From contig JAFQZK010000026.1 in assembly GCA_017405965.1 (NCBI GenBank), positions 24,433 through 88,432 of the forward strand: 64,000 nt of DNA. Direction: 5' to 3'. Numbering within the stretch: position 1 is the first letter of the stretch; every line of letters begins with the position of its first letter. A program made the translations under genes and the position numbers. Shown piece by piece: positions 43,387-50,032 of the stretch. The notes below the pieces were generated by a model. It made no database searches and was not told the DNA's origin. It saw only the letters and a program-made list of their open reading frames with translations. Source of the stretch: Muribaculaceae bacterium. GTDB taxonomy: Bacteria; Bacteroidota; Bacteroidia; Bacteroidales; Muribaculaceae.

Positions 43387-43563
43387 ATGGAAACTCTGTT
43401 TAATATAATCGATGCGATGCTGAACAAGGCACTCAGTGCCACGATGAACGAGTATTTCATGATCCGCATCTTTTACTATGGTCTCATGCTAGCGATACTG
43501 GTGTTTGCTATCTCGGCTGTGAGGCTCGGTGTTCAATTCATCATTAAAAAAGCAAGAAGATGA
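43387..43563 (+). CDS. 58-residue single-pass membrane protein
   Basis: METLFNIIDAMLNKALSAT leads into one hydrophobic segment (about 28-48, IFYYGLMLAILVFAISAV) and a basic end (KKARR). It starts 13 bases after the transglutaminase-like gene and shares ATGA with the next gene (4-base overlap), which is strong evidence that it is translated. Confidence 0.7.
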   Translation: METLFNIIDAMLNKALSATMNEYFMIRIFYYGLMLAILVFAISAVRLGVQFIIKKARR

Positions 43564-44069
43564 CATTCCTAGAACTTATCTATTATGCCCTGTGTGGCAT
43601 GCTATATCTGGCTGGCTTCGTATTGGGACTCGACTATGAGACAATCAGCGTCTATGTCTGCATTTACTTCTGGCCCGCACTGTTCACAGCGATGCCGGCT
43701 GTGATCACGCTCATCGCCTTTTACAACTGGTACAAGAAACTCACGTTGTGGAACACGATCAACTTGACGGCATCGGGCACCGCGACCTGTGCCTTCTGGC
43801 TCATCAGCAAGGAGTTTTACCATCTCTATACTCAGCCGAATCTGGTTCACCTGAACATCAGCACCATTCATGAACAATTCATGGCCTGCGTTGTGGACTT
43901 GAAAGCCATTGCCAACCAACTCAATATGACCTACATCGAGGTCAACGTGTGGATCTACTGCGTGCTGTCCATTGTCATCGCCCTGGTGATGTGGCTCTGG
44001 TTCGAGATTACCATCCCACGCAAGTGGATTATCAACCGCTTGTGGATGTCAAAGCAAAATCAATTATAA
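43560..44069 (+). CDS. Polytopic membrane protein, paralogue of 45200-45604
   Basis: A 169-residue protein with about four hydrophobic segments. It shares with the protein at 45200 a conserved early block (DYETISVYVCIYFWP versus DYEKASVYICLHLWP) and a late block (CVVDLKAIANQ.. TYIEVNVWIYCVL versus CRDDLIVIAER.. TYAVVNLIVYVLL). So the operon contains two diverged copies of one membrane family. No known family was recognised. Confidence 0.68.
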   Translation: MTFLELIYYALCGMLYLAGFVLGLDYETISVYVCIYFWPALFTAMPAVITLIAFYNWYKKLTLWNTINLTASGTATCAFWLISKEFYHLYTQPNLVHLNISTIHEQFMACVVDLKAIANQLNMTYIEVNVWIYCVLSIVIALVMWLWFEITIPRKWIINRLWMSKQNQL

Positions 44070-44077
44070 CTTCCTGA

Positions 44078-44557
44078 ATGAGAAAAGCAAGAAAAGTGTT
44101 TTTTGTCCTGTCTATTGTTATAGCTGTTTATGCCGTATGGACACAGACTTATCGTTTTAATGTTGAAAAGGCGACAAAGTTTCTGACAAAGAACAGACAA
44201 GAAAAGTCTACCCATTGCTGTGCATGGTATACCATGCGAGCATTACAAGAAGGAGGCTGCCCCGCTATTATCCTGCCAGCCCAGTGGTACAGTTATTTCA
44301 TGCCATTGGTCCAATTTGAAGAGGTGCCTCAAGATGGATATACTCCCATGAAAGGTGATGTCGCAGTGTTCGAACGTCCTGAGTGGAGAAGCTGGAAAAT
44401 GATTTCACAGTGGTGGGGGCATGTCGACATGTATAACGGTGAACAATGGATCAGCGATTTTAAACAACAAAAAATGAATCCATACAATAAACCGGTTCCA
44501 TATCGTATTTACCGATACAAGAAACAAGAAACAAGAAACAATAAACATTCAAATTAG
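44078..44557 (+). CDS. Membrane-anchored CHAP/NlpC-like cysteine hydrolase
   Basis: A 159-residue protein: N-terminal membrane anchor (about 6-22), then STHCCAWYTMRALQEGG with the likely catalytic Cys, PMKGDVAVFE, and WGHVDMYNGEQWISDF with the likely catalytic His. This layout (Cys helix, GD-V-F strand, GHV-Y) is that of CHAP/NlpC peptidoglycan amidases and of some type VI secretion amidase effectors, but no secretion genes are nearby and this one is anchored to its own envelope. Confidence 0.7.
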   Translation: MRKARKVFFVLSIVIAVYAVWTQTYRFNVEKATKFLTKNRQEKSTHCCAWYTMRALQEGGCPAIILPAQWYSYFMPLVQFEEVPQDGYTPMKGDVAVFERPEWRSWKMISQWWGHVDMYNGEQWISDFKQQKMNPYNKPVPYRIYRYKKQETRNNKHSN

Positions 44558-44565
44558 CCAGTCAA

Positions 44566-45132
44566 ATGAAAAAACTAGTATTGTTTTGCAGCAGCATTGT
44601 GTTGCTTTACCTTGTCGCATTCCTTTCATGCTCGAGACCTGAAACCAATAAGTTGAAGGAGGGTGATATCGTCTTCCAGACTTCCACAACCCAGCAGGCT
44701 CCTCTTATCACAGCAGCGACTCATTCGCAGTGGAGTCATTGTGGCATCATCATTGAGAAGGCTGATGGTCTGTACGTCCTTGAGGCTATCTCCACGGTCA
44801 GCCTCACGCCCTATCAGCAATGGGTGGACAGAGGACGTGGCAAACGTGTCGGCGTGAAGCGGTATACCGAAGAGCCTGTCAAAATCAAGTTCTCCAAATA
44901 CCTGGGTAAGCCCTACGATCTCGCCTTCAAGTTCGATAACGGCAAGTGGTATTGCTCTGAACTGGTGTATGACATCTACAAGCGGCAACTCGGCGTGGAG
45001 TTGTGCGAGCCTCGCCCCGTGAGTGACTATAACCTGTACGGCATGGAAAAGCAACTGTCCAAACGCGGCATCAGCAAAGACCAGCTTGTCGTCGCCCCCA
45101 GCGATTTATATGACTCTCAGCGGCTTAAATAG
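44566..45132 (+). CDS. YiiX-like papain-fold lipoprotein
   Basis: A 188-residue protein with a lipoprotein-type signal (AFLSC, Cys at 22). LKEGDIVFQ, SQWSHCGIII (His) and WYCSELVYDIY (Cys) match the circularly permuted NlpC/P60 YiiX/YebB family. The order His before Cys confirms permutation. Members cleave peptide or amide bonds, often in murein or lipids. It starts 8 bases after the CHAP-like gene. Confidence 0.78.
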   Translation: MKKLVLFCSSIVLLYLVAFLSCSRPETNKLKEGDIVFQTSTTQQAPLITAATHSQWSHCGIIIEKADGLYVLEAISTVSLTPYQQWVDRGRGKRVGVKRYTEEPVKIKFSKYLGKPYDLAFKFDNGKWYCSELVYDIYKRQLGVELCEPRPVSDYNLYGMEKQLSKRGISKDQLVVAPSDLYDSQRLK

Positions 45133-45199
45133 CATCTCTTGTGGCATGATATTTGCTAATATTCTTAATTGGTTGCTCACTGATTAGCACAAACTCTTT

Positions 45200-45604
45200 A
45201 TGGACCAAATCTTTGTTTTTCTGTGCAGGTGCCTCGCTAAGACAGGTGGATTCTTTGGCTGGGATTATGAGAAAGCCAGCGTGTACATTTGTCTCCACCT
45301 GTGGCCGTTGCTATGTGTAACGATGGCTGTTGTGATGCTGGGCTTCGCTGTTGCCACGTCTAACCCATTGTGGATAACAGCCTGCAGCATCTATGCAGTA
45401 ACAAACGCATTTGGTTATTGGGTAGTAATCAGGCATTATTACCCAGGCACCACTAAAGATATATTCCAGCGCTGCAGGGATGATCTTATTGTCATTGCCG
45501 AACGATGGGACACTACCTATGCCGTGGTCAACCTCATCGTCTATGTATTGCTCTTCTTGGCTATCATGGTGTTTGACGTTTCGTTAATCATCTTGATGCT
45601 GTAA
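45200..45604 (+). CDS. Polytopic membrane protein, paralogue of 43560-44069
   Basis: A 134-residue protein with three to four hydrophobic segments and the shared family blocks DYEKASVYICLHLWP and CRDDLIVIAER. It is shorter than its paralogue at both ends. A 67-base gap separates it from the YiiX-like gene without a visible terminator or TTTACC motif, so it is probably the last gene of the operon. Confidence 0.65.
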   Translation: MDQIFVFLCRCLAKTGGFFGWDYEKASVYICLHLWPLLCVTMAVVMLGFAVATSNPLWITACSIYAVTNAFGYWVVIRHYYPGTTKDIFQRCRDDLIVIAERWDTTYAVVNLIVYVLLFLAIMVFDVSLIILML

Positions 45605-45655
45605 CCGGATGAGCAAAGTCTTGTTTTAGATAAAGACCGATTGAATGATAATATG

Positions 45656-45663
45656 TATCTTTG
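45656..45663 (+). promoter_or_regulatory. -7 box upstream of the candidate RNA
   Basis: TATCTTTG followed by C is an excellent -7 match; the -33 side is weak. Transcription would start near 45668-45670. The ATG at 45972 is some 300 bases away, too far for a simple leader. Confidence 0.55.
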
Positions 45664-45667
45664 CAGA

Positions 45668-45860
45668 CGGAATTGAAGGGCTCAAGATAGTTTGAGCGAT
45701 TTATGGAAATTTACATCAAGAACGCAGTTAAACTGCGTGCCAACCGAGCTTGAGGGGACGAGCATCCCGAGGAGCCACGGTGGCGAGCTGAAAAGCAGAT
45801 GTGGGCTTAACGCCAAAAACTTACATAGCTCAGCGAGATAGTAGATTTCCTTATGTGTCC
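45668..45860 (+). ncRNA. Candidate structured RNA (about 190 bases), unknown class
   Basis: Several hairpins are nested in a closed domain: GCTCAA/TTGAGC (45680-45697), outer stem GGAAATTTAC (45705-45714) with GTAGATTTCC (45841-45850, one G-U pair), ACGCAGT/ACTGCGT (45722-45738), GGGA/TCCC near 45755-45768 and GCCAC/GTGGC near 45774-45785. GC content is high for a gap and no protein frame fits. It could be a stand-alone small RNA, a 6S-like RNA or a long leader of the downstream gene. I cannot match it to a known family. Confidence 0.4.
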
Positions 45861-45971
45861 GGGACCTGTGGCATGTAGGGATATTCTTTTCTCCACCAGC
45901 AAGTGTTGTTGCTTGTCGTTAAACCCCATACGAAATAACTTATTGTTTAACGATTTAATAACAACACCACA

Positions 45972-47060
45972 ATGGAACAAGAAAGAAAATCAAGATGGGA
46001 AGGTCACGAATTCTGGTTTAGGTATGACCGCAAAGAAGGACTAAGGCGATTTGAAGAAATTGCTTCACTTGGCAACACACCGACTGCCATCGCCTTAAGG
46101 TCATTGAAATTTCAATTGGAAGAGAACTTGGGATTTGAAGTATCAGATGCCTTGTTTACCGATGTTTTCAAGAAGGTCTGTAATTTTCGTCCTGTGCCAG
46201 CACTTGGAGGGTATGCTGGCCTAGAATTCGTCCAGCCTATTCAACGCATCTTCGAGAAGCATAAGATCTTTGGCGACTCGAATCATTTTGTCAGTGCTGT
46301 TTGGAAGACATTCAGAATAAAGACTGACGCCCACAGGACATTTCAAAACATTCTCCTGTATATACCTCATGCTTCAACGAAATTCCCCGAAAATAGCGGC
46401 CATTCATTCAGCGAACTGGATGGTGATGAGGGATTACTTGTAGACTACTACACCGATGAGCTCTTTTCACCGGAGCAGAAAACGGAGCATATACAGAGCG
46501 CAGTGTTCCCCTATTGCCGCTTGTATTGCGATGTGGAGCGACTGATCAATGACCCCTTGGAAGAGCAAGGGCTCGGTTTTTGCTATAGCAGATTTCTGTT
46601 GCATTCACCACGACACGTCTTTCCCATCAGATCTTTTAACAAAAAGGAAGAGGCGTTCAGGCTATATTTAGAACACCATTCGTCAATGTCTAAGAGAATG
46701 CTCGGTTTGGGCAAAGGCACGCTGCTGATTGACTGCCACAGTTTTTCGAGTCAGCCCAATCTGCTGTGCAGCAATCCACCAGACATTGACATCTGCATTG
46801 GATTCAATGATGATGCCACTTGCCCGAACAAAGTCGTTATCGGCAATATCAAGCAGCATTTCAATTCCCGCGGCTACAAGGTTACTATCAACACGCCGTT
46901 CTCTAACAGCAAAACTTTTGAGGTGCCAGTTGAATACCATTCAGTGATGATAGTTGTGAACAAATGCCTATACATGAATGAACAGACGTTGGAGAAAACC
47001 GATGGTTTTGACCAACTGAAGGCTGATATCCAATCGCTGTATGACAAGTTATTGTTTTAA
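45972..47060 (+). CDS. N-formylglutamate-amidohydrolase-like protein with N-terminal extension
   Basis: A 362-residue protein. From residue about 130 it follows the FGase fold: YIPHAS, DYYTDELF, YCRLYCDVERLINDP, LEHHSSMSKRM and LLIDCHSFSSQP, with PDIDICIGFND; the His/Asp/Glu residues would bind zinc. The first 125 residues are not part of the usual family and are unrecognised. No signal peptide, so the protein is cytosolic, unlike the operon before it. A terminator follows. A relic of a second copy lies near 8.1 kb. Confidence 0.78.
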   Translation: MEQERKSRWEGHEFWFRYDRKEGLRRFEEIASLGNTPTAIALRSLKFQLEENLGFEVSDALFTDVFKKVCNFRPVPALGGYAGLEFVQPIQRIFEKHKIFGDSNHFVSAVWKTFRIKTDAHRTFQNILLYIPHASTKFPENSGHSFSELDGDEGLLVDYYTDELFSPEQKTEHIQSAVFPYCRLYCDVERLINDPLEEQGLGFCYSRFLLHSPRHVFPIRSFNKKEEAFRLYLEHHSSMSKRMLGLGKGTLLIDCHSFSSQPNLLCSNPPDIDICIGFNDDATCPNKVVIGNIKQHFNSRGYKVTINTPFSNSKTFEVPVEYHSVMIVVNKCLYMNEQTLEKTDGFDQLKADIQSLYDKLLF

Positions 47061-47063
47061 ATG

Positions 47064-47105
47064 AAAAAAGTCATCGAAGGGAGGGTTCCCTTTGATGACT
47101 TTTTC
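47064..47105 (+). terminator. Terminator after the FGase-like gene
   Basis: AAAAAGTCATC pairs with GATGACTTTTT with further pairing inside (AAGGGA/TCCCTT); a T-run is part of the stem end. Convergent with the next gene. Confidence 0.8.
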
Positions 47106-47137
47106 TCTTATCACCGCTCCGTTTTTTATGTAACGTA

Positions 47138-48820
47138 TTACATATAGGAGGTGTCCAGGCTGTCGGTCGGTGGAACCTCGAAGCGGGTGCCGGTGGACTC
47201 ATGGATGCGCCGGCGCACCTTGTCGCTCATGCCGGGACGGGTGAGGCGGGGGCGGAAACCGCTGGAGTTGCGCAGGTACTGTCCGTTCTCCTCCTGCCGG
47301 ATGACGCCGTCGTTATACTTCACAATCATGTGATAGGCCATCTGACGCCAGCGCTTCACCATCTGGTCGCCCAACTCGCAGCCGTAGTCGGTCAGCAGAT
47401 CGAGAGCTGCACTACGGTTGCTCTTCATCAATTCAAGAGCCCGTGCCTCGACCTCGGGTTGACGGGCGAAATAGCTGGCCTGCAGCGAGTCACGCACCTG
47501 CTGCAGCTCGGGATAGAGCAGGCTCCAGCGGGGATAGACCATATTGCTGACCCAGTTGCACACCCAGTAGGCGCTCTCGTCGCTGAAGGTATAGGCATCG
47601 GCCTTGTGGTCGTTGTAGCAGTGCGGCACACGGTTGGCACAACAATAGACCGGAGTATAGGCCACCATGCCGCTGTCGTCGTTGCCCCACCAGATGACGC
47701 CGCCCACCTCGCGCGGCATGAAACCGCGCAACTGGCACACCCAGGTGAAGGCGGTGTGCGTCGTTGCCACCGAGCGCTCGTGGAACAGGGTCGTGCCATC
47801 ATCGTCATAGCGCGACGGCTGCGGACGGAAAGGACTGTCGTAGATTCCCGCACCCGGGTCGTCGTCCATGGCAAAGGGCGTTCCCTCGAAACGGTCCTGC
47901 AGACACGCGATGACGTCACCCACAGCAACAGGCTTGTCGGGGATGATCCACATGGGCAACGGCTCCACCTCGCTCATGGGCAGCTTGCCCTCGACGTAGG
48001 GCAGATAACGGTCCATGCCCGTGGCCAGATGGCGATAGATGGCCCAGACACGGGAGTCGCCAAGACGGCGACCGCCGAAAGTGGGCGGATTGTAGGCGTC
48101 ACAGAAGCTGAATTCTCGGTCCTTGCCCTTAAAGTAGCCACGCTGGCGGGCAAAACTGATGCAGTTGGGCGAAATCTTCACGTTGGCCGTGTCATTCAGG
48201 TCCACCCGGCGGATGCGGCTCTGGTTGGCATGTGCCATCACAGCATTGTCGGGGACGCGCACGGCAATCCACACGACGCTCTTGCTGCCCGGCCCACAGC
48301 CCGACATCTCGAGGACCCACGCCTCATCGGGATCGCACACCGTGAACGACTCGCCCGAGCTGCAGAAGCCGTACTGCTCGGCAAGGCCCGTCATCACAGC
48401 GATGGCCTCGCGCGCCGTGCGGGCGCGTTGCAGGCCCAGGTCCATGAGCGAGCCGTAGTCAATGATACCCGTGTCATCAATCAGTTCCTCACGTCCCTCG
48501 AACGTCGATTCGCCGATAGCCACCTGCCACTCGTTGATGTTGCCAGTGACCAGGTAGGTCTGTGATGCCTCGGGTATCTCCCCGTGGTACACACGCGAAT
48601 CGCGGTCATAAATCTTGCGCATCGTGCCAGCAGGATGCTTCCCCGCCTCGTAGCGGTACATCTTGTGGCAGGCGCCCCACGAGTCGATGTTGTAGGTGCA
48701 CAGCACCGAGCCGTCGGCACTCGCCTTCTTGCCCACGAGGATGCTCGTGCAGGCTTCACCATGCGGCAGGCAGAGCGCCATGGCCGCCAACAATACAAGA
48801 AATCGCTTGATCTGTTCCAT
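47138..48820 (-). CDS. Secreted C69-family dipeptidase, second copy
   Basis: A 560-residue paralogue of the protein at 14699-16351. The signal peptide ends before ACTSILVGKKASADGS, where Cys is the expected N-terminal nucleophile. Other shared blocks are CDPDEAWVLEMSG, HANQSRIR, MPREVGGVIWWGNDDS and YCCANRVP. The frame starts at 48832 but MEQIKRFLV at 48820 is the better start. A TATCTTCG box lies at 48841-48848 on the - strand. Confidence 0.9.
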   Translation of the reverse strand: MEQIKRFLVLLAAMALCLPHGEACTSILVGKKASADGSVLCTYNIDSWGACHKMYRYEAGKHPAGTMRKIYDRDSRVYHGEIPEASQTYLVTGNINEWQVAIGESTFEGREELIDDTGIIDYGSLMDLGLQRARTAREAIAVMTGLAEQYGFCSSGESFTVCDPDEAWVLEMSGCGPGSKSVVWIAVRVPDNAVMAHANQSRIRRVDLNDTANVKISPNCISFARQRGYFKGKDREFSFCDAYNPPTFGGRRLGDSRVWAIYRHLATGMDRYLPYVEGKLPMSEVEPLPMWIIPDKPVAVGDVIACLQDRFEGTPFAMDDDPGAGIYDSPFRPQPSRYDDDGTTLFHERSVATTHTAFTWVCQLRGFMPREVGGVIWWGNDDSGMVAYTPVYCCANRVPHCYNDHKADAYTFSDESAYWVCNWVSNMVYPRWSLLYPELQQVRDSLQASYFARQPEVEARALELMKSNRSAALDLLTDYGCELGDQMVKRWRQMAYHMIVKYNDGVIRQEENGQYLRNSSGFRPRLTRPGMSDKVRRRIHESTGTRFEVPPTDSLDTSYM

Positions 48821-48902
48821 GCTCATCATCAATTATTGGGCGAAGATAGTATTATTTATTGAGAAATGCAATTTCCCGTCGCCAAATCCAAAGCACGAAC
48901 CA

Positions 48903-48944
48903 CACAAAAAGAAAGCACAACCGGCTGATTTCTCAGCGATTGCG
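48903..48944. repeat. Dispersed 41-42-base hairpin repeat, copy 1
   Basis: CACAAAAAGAAA..CAACCG.CTGATTTCTCAGCGATTGCG also occurs at 63929-63969 with a few differences. On the - strand CGCAATCGCTGAGAAATCAG..GGTTGCG is a hairpin followed by T-rich sequence, so it may be a terminator carried on a mobile or duplicated segment. Confidence 0.65.
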
Positions 48945-49118
48945 TCTCAACTCATTAATCATTACCACTCAATCCATATCATCCCGGTTGTGATTTTTGA
49001 CAACCGATTTTGTTCGTAATTTCACAAAGGGAAATTGCGGGGACAAGTATAAAACATCTCAGATTCCACCCAATGAGATTCTCGACCTTGGCCCAATCAG
49101 TTATTTGATATAACTTAC

Positions 49119-49213
49119 CCGTTGGCGGAATTATCTGAATAAGTAGAGTCTGCGTGAGAATGTAGAGGTGACTAACTGATGGCAAAAACTGGATTCTTTA
49201 ATTCCGCCAACGG
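49119..49213. repeat. 95-base element with 15-bp perfect terminal inverted repeats
   Basis: CCGTTGGCGGAATTA (49119-49133) is the exact reverse complement of TAATTCCGCCAACGG (49199-49213). GATATAAC lies just outside both ends. The interior of 65 bases encodes nothing. The layout resembles a miniature inverted-repeat element, though no clear target-site duplication or related transposase is present in the window. Confidence 0.5.
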
Positions 49214-49228
49214 ATATAACTACTTTAC

Positions 49229-49479
49229 TAGAATGAGAAAAACGCACAATTTTAGACAATCCCTCGATATCGTTCACGTGTTCAGGTTGTTAATGATCAA
49301 TTTCGCCCCCATAATTACCCGTTTTGCAGCAATCGGAATAGTGAGTGATTGCCAAAACTGCCGTCCGCATTACAAACAATGGTGCTGGGCTGCTGTTTTT
49401 CCGCTTCTTGAATAGGAAAAATCCCTCACACCCGCGATGAGCATGAGGGATACAACTTGACTGTGTTGATGAATTAATA
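49229..49479 (-). repeat. Post-dockerin repeat, copy A
   Basis: A 3' flanking segment shared with 58107-58354 and 60260-60451: TAGAATGAGAAAAAC, later CCGTCCGCATTACAAACAATGG, TTTTTCCGCTTCTTGAATAG and the hairpin CCCTCACACCCGCGATGAGCATGAGGG. On the - strand the hairpin ATCCCTCA/TGAGGGAT followed by TTTTTC is a good terminator for the dockerin gene. Confidence 0.8.
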
Positions 49480-50019
49480 CTAGGCGTTGCTCATAAGATA
49501 TGTGATCAGGGACGTCACGTCGCTGATGTTCGTTACACCGTCGTCGTTGAAATCAGCGGCTGCAGGCATCTCGGCATCAATCATCAGCAGGCCGATCAGC
49601 GTGGTCACGTCGCTGATGTTGACGACGCCGTCGCCGTTCACGTCACCACGTATCTCTGGTACGAGAACAAAGGTTGCCGTTACCTTCACTTTGCTGGCTG
49701 GCATGACAAAGGTGTACCTGTAGTCATTGACGCGAGTCGTTGGGACCATGATGTGGGCAGGAGCCAAGGCCGGTTCCCAGGCTCCGTCATCAGACACACC
49801 TCCACCGATGAGTTCACTCTCGACCAAGAGCTGTTCCAGCGTATAGTAAGGAGCAGGGACGGGCGTCAACGTGACGGTTTCTCCTTGGGCCGCAATGGCT
49901 TTGTCGCTCACTACAGTACCATTCTGGGTCGGCAGAATTTCCACTGCGTATGTTTCCTGTGCCAGTCCTAAGGTCCATGTGGCACACGCTAAGAGCATTG
50001 ATAAAAATAATCTCTTCAT
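49480..50019 (-). CDS. Secreted protein with InlB-type repeat and dockerin-like C-terminus
   Basis: A 179-residue product from the ATG at 50019: signal peptide (MKRLFLSMLLACATWTLGLA), a bacterial-repeat domain of the Listeria-Bacteroides type (PTQNGTVVSDKAIAAQGETVTLTP, later YTFVMPASKVKVTATF), and two dockerin-like loops (GDVNGDGVVNISDVTTLI and ADFNDDGVTNISDVTSLI). The last 56 residues are identical to the end of the protein at 58355-60142. The dockerin may be a calcium-binding sorting or docking module; no cohesin is visible. Confidence 0.8.
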   Translation of the reverse strand: MKRLFLSMLLACATWTLGLAQETYAVEILPTQNGTVVSDKAIAAQGETVTLTPVPAPYYTLEQLLVESELIGGGVSDDGAWEPALAPAHIMVPTTRVNDYRYTFVMPASKVKVTATFVLVPEIRGDVNGDGVVNISDVTTLIGLLMIDAEMPAAADFNDDGVTNISDVTSLITYLMSNA

Positions 50020-50032
50020 ATCATTGATGTTT

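Noticed and set aside
44078-44557. Type VI secretion amidase effector
   Set aside because: The protein has its own membrane anchor and no secretion-system genes are in the window.
45668-45860. Retron or group II intron RNA
   Set aside because: There is no reverse transcriptase gene nearby, and no intron domain V-like hairpin was recognised.
47201-48565. 454-codon open frame opposite the second C69 dipeptidase gene
   Set aside because: The dipeptidase on the other strand has a signal peptide and family motifs; this frame has none.
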